A stretch of DNA of 64,000 nucleotides from Paramacrobiotus metropolitanus (lineage: Eukaryota; Tardigrada; Eutardigrada; Parachela; Macrobiotidae). Positions 56,591-64,000 of this stretch are shown in pieces (positions within the stretch are counted from its first letter, which is position 1; each line of letters begins with the position of its first letter). The stretch spans positions 186,001 through 250,000 of the forward strand of contig NW_026570337.1 in assembly GCF_019649055.1 (NCBI RefSeq). Reading direction: 5' to 3'. The notes beneath the pieces are model-generated. The model was not told where the DNA came from. It worked only from the letters and a program-made list of their open reading frames with translations, and did no database searches. A program made the position numbers and the translations under genes.

Positions 56591-59500
56591 CAATATTTTT
56601 CAATGTATTACAGATAATACATACATATACTTATTGAAATATGCGCAAACTCACCATCTGGCAACGTTATTATTATAACACAACCAAAATCTCTCAGATT
56701 CGCAGAATATTAAAAGTGAAAAAGAACAACAGTTTCTTCGGTAAAACAGATAGGCAAAAGGTTATTATAACTCTTTTACTACAACGCCGATTTACTATTC
56801 TACTTAATTTTTTTATTATACGAAAGTGCTATATGCGAGCGAAGAAATTCCTGACGCTCAGTTAATTTGCTGTCTGTCTGGAAATTTGTTGTAAGAATTT
56901 ATTCTACTTAGCAATGAATTCTCTCAAACTTGCATTCATAAAAAACCAGACAAGCAATGAGCGACAAATAAAATGAATAAATAAAGTAAATAGAAAAACA
57001 ATTCAGCATATGGTATAAGGGTACCTGAATTTAGCAGCCAGGCCTTCTCCAAAAAACTGCTCGGGGTTTTTGGCTAATTTCCGAAAGTGACATGAAATAT
57101 CGTAGATAACACGAAATTTCGTAGATAATCCCAATAAACCAAGTACTAAAGAGAGCAGAAAAGTAAAATGATCTGTGACCGATTCCTTTGCAGATATCTT
57201 TTCGTCAGCAGCTATCTTTAATAAACTGTGAGAAACGTATACCCTTTTCAAAGCCATCGTTGAGCAAGTTGTCAAATCCCAGCAAATGTTGTGGAAGCTA
57301 TTGTTTAGTGCTGCCAAACAATGGCTTCCACAACATTTGTTGGAACACTTCACTTCAGCGTTGGGAAATCGGAACGACAGTCTTTAAGGATGAGAACAAA
57401 TAGATATGTTCCACTTCCACAAACAGAATAGCAAAACAATCCACACGCGCTAAAAACCATTTTCTTACAGTTACGCAATAAATGCATAATATCCGAAGAG
57501 GCAGAATCATAAATTATTAAGTCACGTGAATGAAAACATTTTAATAACGATAGGTAGGATACTGTAACATGTCCATAGTCAACATTTGCTGGTAGGGTGA
57601 TTATGAAATAACCGTCAAAGGCTCTTTGCAAATATACTGAATCGCCTTCAATCGAATGCGGTATTGGCCGGTGCCGAATTAAAACATATGCGCTGTTCCG
57701 GTGGTACGCTTCCGCTACTTTTTTTTGCCGGTTTTAATTTCCAGTGTCGGCTCCAGCATCCGCTATGGCAAGAAATCAGCGGATTACTCGAAGCGCAGCC
57801 TAAAATCTATACACTCCGTATGAACTGCGTACATTGTGGCGAAGCAGTATATCCCGGCTGAGGCGTAGTATGCAAACACGCACAATGAATGCAAAGCAAA
57901 TCCTGGCTCGCACCCTGGAAAGTCCACGTTTTTTGCCTGTTTTCATTACCGGCATCCGCTGTATCAGCAGAACAGCGGACCAGCCGCAGCGCCGGCAACA
58001 AAGGCATATTTCGCGTTAGCACTTTACGGGTATGTACAGTTACTGCTGTACAAACACACAGAATGCAAATCCTGCTTCACCCTGGAGAGTCCATGTTTTT
58101 TTTGCCTGTTTTCGTTACCGGCACCCGCTTTACCAAGAAAACAACGGATCAGCTGAAACGCCGTCAATAAAAGTACCATATCGTTCCCGTAAAAAGCGTA
58201 CTGTACAAACATGCAGCACATCCCGGCCCAGACGTACAATACTGAAATATCAAGTAAGCACAATATCGATCCTGATTTACCCGGGAAAGCCGATAATCGC
58301 GGCTACACGGACGAGGCAAGTTGATCTACGGTGGCGGAATCGTATGTCAGCAAAAGCGCAAAAACGTGCGGCAGTGGCGCCCTGCTTAAAGAGAATCTAC
58401 AACGCCGAAAGTACTCTGTTTATGGAATGGCTGTTCCGATCTGTAATTGTTAAAATATCCCGACTTTCATGGAACGTGCATTTTAAAAATGCATATGTTG
58501 TATTTACCGTAAGGAGAAAAATTCGGGAATCATTAGATGGAAAACCTCGATTGGCAACTAAAATTAATGAAAGCTATATAGCGTTGGTTTGATTCGCGTC
58601 GTACCGGTAATACATGGGTTGATATTAATGCTAAGTTCAAAGTCGACCCAATAACGGCTTAATCGATAATGATTTTGCCGAAATACAGAATTGTGAACGG
58701 CATTAACAAAACTTGGATTACAGGAAAACAATTGAGGCTATTGTCAGGTCAGCAATAAAAGAACAGGGCAGGGCAGGCTGAAGACCTTCAGTCTCATCCC
58801 GCCAAAAAACACAATAACCAACATTTGTAATAATTAAAAGGTATAACAAGGTATTACCAACATCTGTAAGACACCTCATAACACCAGATACACAGAAATT
58901 ATATTAACCAACATTAGTTACGTATAACAACGTAGTTTCGTTAACAAACATCTGTAGAATACTCTTTGTATGCAAACACACGAAAAAAAACGCGCAACTA
59001 CCGTCACATTTTACAAAGAATATAATTCAAATGACAAAATTACTGTGAGGGTCTTGGTCTTACCTTTCACGTAGAAGCTACAAATTGTGCTACAAACAGT
59101 GGGCACAAAGAATGGACTGCTACTGCTTTTTTTCAGAAGCACAAACAGCGAAACCGTCCTCATTTGCGCGGTCACTCGCCGGCTCCAATTGTAGATGAGA
59201 AAATCCGGAAGATTCCGGAATTTCTTCCAGCTTTACGAAATTTGCCAGGATTTCGGATCTCCATAAAAACACGAACTCAAATAATAATTGCAAGAAAACT
59301 AAAAACGATAACTAGCTGTGTGCCATATAATATGGAACACAAATAGCTATCGTTTTTAGTGGCCCATACTGATCCAAGAAAGGATCCTCCTTGGTAGATC
59401 TTTTCCTTTCACTTTTTATTGAAATGCTGCAGCCATGGCTACCAGTTTACGAAAAGCTGGAGAATAAAGCAAAGAGACCAAAAGGCTTCCACGGTCTGTT

Positions 59501-59768
59501 TCCCGATGTCAGCAACAAAATCCCTCGACAAAACGTTTGATGGTTGTCTTCGCCAAACATGATCTGTTGTTTGTCAGGAGCAGCAATAACAAAAAAGTCA
59601 AGATAAGGACAGCATGAAACATTTTCATCGTTGAACCATGGATATAATATATCCTTGACCGACAGAGTTCGACGCATGTAAAGATTTGTTAAAATGTCCA
59701 AACGGTAATATTCGTAGCATTACTGCGACATGCATAGTCATTATTTTTTTTTTTTTTTTTTTTTTTTT

Positions 59769-60168
59769 AACAGCTGATTCATTTTATTTTTCAATATGCA
59801 CAACAACGAGAACCACTCAGTATAGTACAATCAGATGAAGAATTTGTCCCAGTTAACATGAGAAGGGACTGTACACAATATGCTCATAGCGTTGCCCCGC
59901 ATAATCTCCAAACTTAAACGCTGAAACAAAAAGCAAGTGGAACGACTCTCGCCTGTTCTCATGAACAGCTTCTTACCAATCTCCTTTAACAAAACAATTG
60001 AGTCGTCAGAATAAGTGCCAAAAGTTTCGCATGTAATGGGGACAAAATAACAGCGATCAGTAATCGATTTGTACTTCCCCATCTTGACGGTGAATGCCAG
60101 TTCAGCAGCGGCGCCCGCACACTTGGAGGTTGCGTCGATATAGGACAGTTGACTGTGAATCAGCTGTT
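59769..60168. repeat. 13-base inverted repeat bracketing the 3' retrotransposon segment
   Basis: AACAGCTGATTCA at 59769-59781, next to the poly(A) tail, is exactly complementary to 60156-60168, next to the inversion junction. The second copy is not part of the aligned coding sequence, so it may be templated filler copied from the element's own 3' end. Confidence 0.6.
59831..60146 (-). CDS. C-terminal part of the same retrotransposon protein, opposite strand
   Basis: About 104 codons from SYIDATSKCAG to the stop at 59831. The first ~55 codons duplicate residues ~863-915 of the plus-strand frame. The remainder supplies the GESRSTCFLFQRLSLEIMRG block found at the end of all other fragments in this window. 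Upstream of 60146 the frame is filler, so there is no start codon of its own. Confidence 0.85.
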
Positions 60169-60389
60169 CCAACAAGTGCTGATGCAATAAGTACTTGATA
60201 CTTATAACAAGTTACTTATAACAAGTTAGTAGTTAGTTATTATTATTATTATTATTATTATTACATTATTATGACAATCCGCGCGGAGCTGGATGGATTT
60301 TGAACGCAAGATTCCTGTGATTCTGTTCGGGCTTTCGACAAAGTTACTTGGGGGGAATGTAAAATGAACCCCAGGTAATTTGGCCTCTT

Positions 60390-63137
60390 ATGCCGCCACA
60401 GTCGTTTTCATGCTCGGGATGCGGCAAGGAATTGCGTGGATGGGGGAACCACAAGAATGCCTGCCCGAAAAACTTGTCCTCTACGCTAGAGCAAATCCCG
60501 ATCGCCCCCCCAACCTCCTTCTCCCAACCTGCGGACTCCCCTCCACTTTCATCTCCCCAAATCATCATCGATCTGTTGAAGGATGCGAGAAAAAAGGGAA
60601 AAATTAACAAAGGAATCCCCAGGGCGGCCCGTGCACAAGCAGCAGAAACCTTTGCCAGGGCTGTTGAGCAGTGCGTGAAGGAGCCCACCGTCGCCCATTG
60701 GACATCTCTGTTACTTTTTGCGTCTCAGTGCTTTGCTACGGAAGGAGAGGTTTCGTCAAAGAAAAAAGAATCTCTGACCGGACGTTTTCGACGACAGCTA
60801 CGCGATTTTGAGAGCGGAGTTAGGTCTCCCCCCAGCAGCACCCCCACAAGCCGTATCCGTGGCGGTAGCCGGTCGACAAACGATGCAGAGCACTTACGCC
60901 GTATGGTTGAATCGTGTATTAACGAGTGTTCTGTTCACAAGGCAGTTGCCAGGTTGGCGTCGGAGGAAAGTGTTTTGAATATCGATGCCAAAGTTTTGCC
61001 AGTTCTACGATCAAAGCATCCCGATGCACCTTTGGACACTCATTTTCCCTCACCTAGCGCCAATGACATTCCTGCATTTCCCCCTGTTACGGCCGCTGAA
61101 GTTATTAGTGCCGTTTTCAGTTTTCCTAGCGGTTCTGCAGGAGGTTTGGATGGTCTCCGTCCGCAGCACCTTAAGGACATGTTGAGTTGTAAAGATGCTG
61201 TCGAGTCTCCGCTATGTATTGCATTGTGCAAGCTGATTAATTTTCTCGTTGCTGGCAAGTTACCGGAGGTGCTGAGACCTGTTCTGTTTGGCGCAAACCT
61301 AATTGCTTTGTCAAAGAAGGATGGCGGAGTTCGGCCGATCGCTGTGGGTAACGTATTGCGAAGACTAGCAGCAAAGATTGTCACAAAGCGTTGTGGGAAA
61401 AAAGCGAATGAACTGTTCACCCCTACTCAAGTTGGATGTGGTACACGTGGTGGAGCAGAAGCGGCTGTACATGCAGTCAGAAGTTTTATTCACGAAGAGC
61501 ACGACGGCTTGCGTGTTTTATTCAAAATCGATTACAGAAATGCATTTAACACTGTCCGTCGTGATATTATGTTGCAGTCGGTCCTAGAACACTTCCCAGA
61601 ATACTACCCGTTTGTTTTAAGTGCGTATGGAGCGCCGTCTGTCCTCTCATGTTGTGGCAGTGATGAGGATTTGTCATCCGCCACGGGGATCCAGCAGGGT
61701 GATCCTATGGGCCCATTGCTCTACTGCCTCGTCTCCCTACTGCTCTGCATCAGTTTGTTGTCGAAATTAAGGGTGTTTTTCCTGGACGACGGTGCTCTGG
61801 GAGGTACGGTGGATGAAGTTGCAGACGACCTGACTGCTATCGTCGCCGCCAGCAGCGCCGCTGGACTTCAGTTAAATCCTGCAAAGTGCGAAATGCTACT
61901 AATTGGTGGAAGTGCTGAAGAACGCGAGGTGGCCAAGAACAGGCTGCATTCAATTGCTCCCGGTGCGATTGTTTTGCAGCCTGAAATGGTAACGTTTCTT
62001 GGTGCACCTTTAACTGATGAGGCGATAATTCATTCACTGCAACAGAAAATTGCTTCGCTAAAACTTTTTGCAGAACGCTTAAAATTATTGAATGCCCATC
62101 ACGGATTCTACCTCTTGCGGAACTGCCTGTCCATCCCAAAGCTGATGTATACCCTGCGTTGTAGTCCTTGTTGGAAAGTGCCGGAGCTGCTGGATGATTT
62201 TGACAGGCACGTCAAAGTAACATTGGAAGAAATCACCAACACCAAATTGGACGGACCTGTCTACACGCAGGCAATGCTCCCTGTTGCCAAAGGAGGTTTG
62301 GGTGTGCGACGAGCGAAAGCACTGGCTCCCTCGGCCTTTTTGGCCTCCGTGTTTTCGACCAGTCAGCTAACTTTACAGATCTACAATGGCAATAGTGAGA
62401 AGTTGGTCAACGACGCGTGTGAATGTTGGAAACAGGAGTCCGCCTGTGATGAATTACCATTGAATTTAGCGCGTGTTCATCAGTGCGTATGGGATAATGC
62501 TGTGATACAGAAAAACGTTGATGCCTTGTGGAAAAATGTTGGTAACGAAAAGCGAGTTGAAGCGCGCTTGAGAGCAGTCAGCACAAAATACGCCGGGGCC
62601 TGGCTTAATGCTCTTCCCGCAAAGGTATTCGGCAATTTCCTGGATGATCAGACTTTTCGTATTTCGGTTGGACTGTGGCTTGGCGCTAAGATCGTAGAAC
62701 CTCACTCATGCGTCAGATGTGGAAAAGACGTAACGGAGAATGGATACCACGGACTAGCCTGCCAAAAGGGTGTTGGTAGAAGGGAACGGCATAACGGTAT
62801 AAACGATATTGTACTGCGAACCTTGTGTAATGCCGGCATTGAATCGTATCCTGAGCCCGTGGGATTTTTGCGAGAAAACGGAAAGCGACCGGACGGAGCT
62901 ACGCGATGGAAATGGTACCGCGGACAACCGTTAGTTTGGGACGTGACATGCAGAGACACGATGGCGGACTCCTATATCGACGCAACCTCCAAGTGTGCGG
63001 GCGCCGCTGCTGAACTGGCATTCACCGTCAAGATGGGGAAGTACAAATCGATTACTGATCGCTGTTATTTTGTCCCCATTACATGCGAAACTTTTGGCAC
63101 TTATTCTGACGACTCAATTGTTTTGTTAAAGGAGTCA
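60390..63137 (+). CDS. Non-LTR retrotransposon polyprotein: zinc finger, reverse transcriptase, restriction-like endonuclease (C-terminus cut off)
   Basis: A multidomain enzyme for target-primed reverse transcription. Residues 8-25 form a CCHC finger (C8, C11, H21, C25) likely used in nucleic acid binding. The reverse transcriptase spans roughly residues 230-540, with catalytic Asp381 (FKIDYRNAFNTV), GIQQGDPMGP at 433-442, and FLDDG with Asp466/467 in place of the usual YADD. The C-terminal part has a second zinc-binding motif (C774, C777, H787, C791), RHN at 800-802, and a PD-x15-D nuclease core (Asp835, Asp851). There is no upstream APE nuclease. The first 915 residues are open; the last few before the stop are read from the target site. 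The missing ~60 C-terminal codons lie on the minus strand at 59831-60010. I place it broadly with R2/NeSL-like RLE elements without naming a clade. Confidence 0.85.
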
Positions 63138-64000
63138 TTATTTAGAATATAACCGTGAAATGTCAGATTTCATCAGCAAATATACTGCACGCCTGCAATC
63201 GAAGGCGATGTTGGCCAGGGCCAGATTGCAATATATGCGCTGTTCCCACAATACGCTTCCGCAAAGTCTGCATTTTGTGCCGGTTATTTTCCGGCGTCCG
63301 CTCCGGTATCAGGCCGACAACAGCGGCTTAACCGAAGCGCCGCCACGAAAGCGTATACTCTGCGTAAGTACATGCCATGCAGTATATCCCGGCTAGGGCG
63401 TATTGTACTGTACAAATACGCACAATGCTAATCCTGGTTACCCTGGAAAGTCCACGTTTTTTGCCTGTTTTCATTACCGGCATCAGCTGTGCCAAGAAAA
63501 CAGCGGATCAGCTGAAGCGACGTCAATAAAAGCACTGTGTATGTTAGGTAAGTACAGTACGGTACTGTACAGACATGCAGTACATCCCGGCCCAACGTAC
63601 GATACGGAAGTATGCACAATATCCATCCTGATTCACCCGGGAAAGTTAAGCCGATTATCCCGGCTATAGGGACGCAGCGAGTTGATGTACATTGGCGCCA
63701 TGATATTTCAGCAGAAGCGCGAAAATATGCGGCAGTGTTGCCCGGTACAGAGGGAATCTCAAAGGCCGGAAGTGCTCTGTTTAGAGAATGGTAATTCGAT
63801 CTGTAATTTGTAAATTATCCCGACTTCAGACCGTGCATTAAAATAGGGTATTCCATGAAGACAAATGTGCTCTCATTACCTGATAGATCACTCGGCAACT
63901 AATATTAATTAAAACAGCGTTCGTTTATTTGCCTCGTACCCGTAAATACAAAGGTTGATTTTAGTGCTAAGTTCGAACTTTGAAGTCGACCCAGTAACGG

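Larger units (their letters stand above)
59744..63134. mobile_element. Young RLE-type non-LTR retrotransposon with inverted 5' part (twin-primed)
   Basis: The 3' end of the element lies on the minus strand: a 25-base T-run (59744-59768, the poly(A) tail) preceded by untranslated DNA and the last ~105 codons (60146 to 59831). The rest lies on the plus strand (~60270-63134). About 165 bases present in both parts (59982-60146 minus; ~62970-63134 plus) look identical. The direct repeat AGTCATTATTT flanks the whole insertion (59736-59746 and 63133-63143, overlapping the tail's Ts). Unit 1 near 55405-55470 shows the unoccupied equivalent. The order and orientation are those expected from twin priming. 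The middle junction (60147-60270) holds filler, including a duplicated ACTTATAACAAGTT and a TTA microsatellite. Confidence 0.85.
56930..64000 (+). repeat. Tandem duplication, unit 2 (split by a retrotransposon, runs off the window)
   Basis: Matches unit 1 block by block up to 59743, is interrupted by the 3.4-kb retrotransposon, and resumes at 63135 where it corresponds to ~55450 onward. A terminal block (GCTAAGTTC...GTCGACCCA) at 58620-58660 recurs at 63965-63995, so smaller repeats are nested in the unit. No gene apart from the retrotransposon. Confidence 0.7.

Noticed and set aside
57003-57353. 116-codon minus-strand frame in tandem unit 2
   Set aside because: The corresponding frame in unit 1 is different and shorter, so there is no sign of coding constraint.

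Overview
The window is eukaryotic and very probably from an invertebrate animal. Coding exons are joined by GT-AG introns, several genes encode secreted proteins with two immunoglobulin-like domains, and the intergenic DNA holds animal-type transposons: a DD37D mariner, a hAT-like MITE, other TIR elements, and non-LTR retrotransposons with a restriction-like endonuclease. No prokaryotic operon, rRNA or CRISPR array is visible. A tardigrade is my best guess, because the 264-residue gene at 23.7-24.4 kb reminds me of lineage-specific tardigrade proteins. That is recollection, not evidence in the sequence.

The backbone is a family of at least ten related two-exon genes or remains. Exon 1 encodes a signal peptide plus a short Cys-rich lead. 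A phase-1 intron follows, and a single ~0.9-kb exon 2 encodes two Ig-like domains (Cys...Trp...Cys twice, ending in a conserved ECW...REVW...AYLH block) with no C-terminal membrane anchor. Subfamily 1 lies at 4.0-5.2 kb (intact), 5.6-6.8 kb (intact), 7.4-7.9 kb (relic), 9.4-10.6 kb (pseudogene) and 19.8-20.9 kb (one frameshift). Subfamily 2 lies at 21.5-22.2 kb (relic), 25.4-26.6 kb (intact), 37.2-39.4 kb (interrupted by a hAT-like element), 41.5-42.9 kb (intact exon 2) and 45.4-45.6 kb (fragment). Copies on opposite strands often sit head to head. The 25-27 kb and 37-40.5 kb regions are one segmental duplication.

Between these genes are two members of a second, small family (12.9 kb and 46.4-46.8 kb): signal peptide, a short ectodomain with an NGxxIQL motif, a Pro-rich stalk and one transmembrane helix. 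A possible Cys-rich secreted protein lies at 27.1-27.4 kb. These could form a cluster of fast-evolving surface or secreted recognition proteins, but the sequence gives no direct evidence of function.

The right half (43-64 kb) is mostly repeats. It holds a 51-bp minisatellite with a 205-bp higher-order unit (50.4-51.5 kb), a pair of inverted MITEs (52.2-52.7 kb), and a ~3-kb tandem duplication (52.9-56.6 and 56.9-64 kb) with an older partial copy near 44.4-47.9 kb. At 59.7-63.1 kb a young non-LTR retrotransposon has inserted with its 5' part inverted, the signature of twin priming. It is flanked by a matching 11-bp duplication, and the first unit of the tandem duplication provides an unoccupied paralogous site. 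The long stretches between genes elsewhere hold degraded repeats or nothing I can identify.
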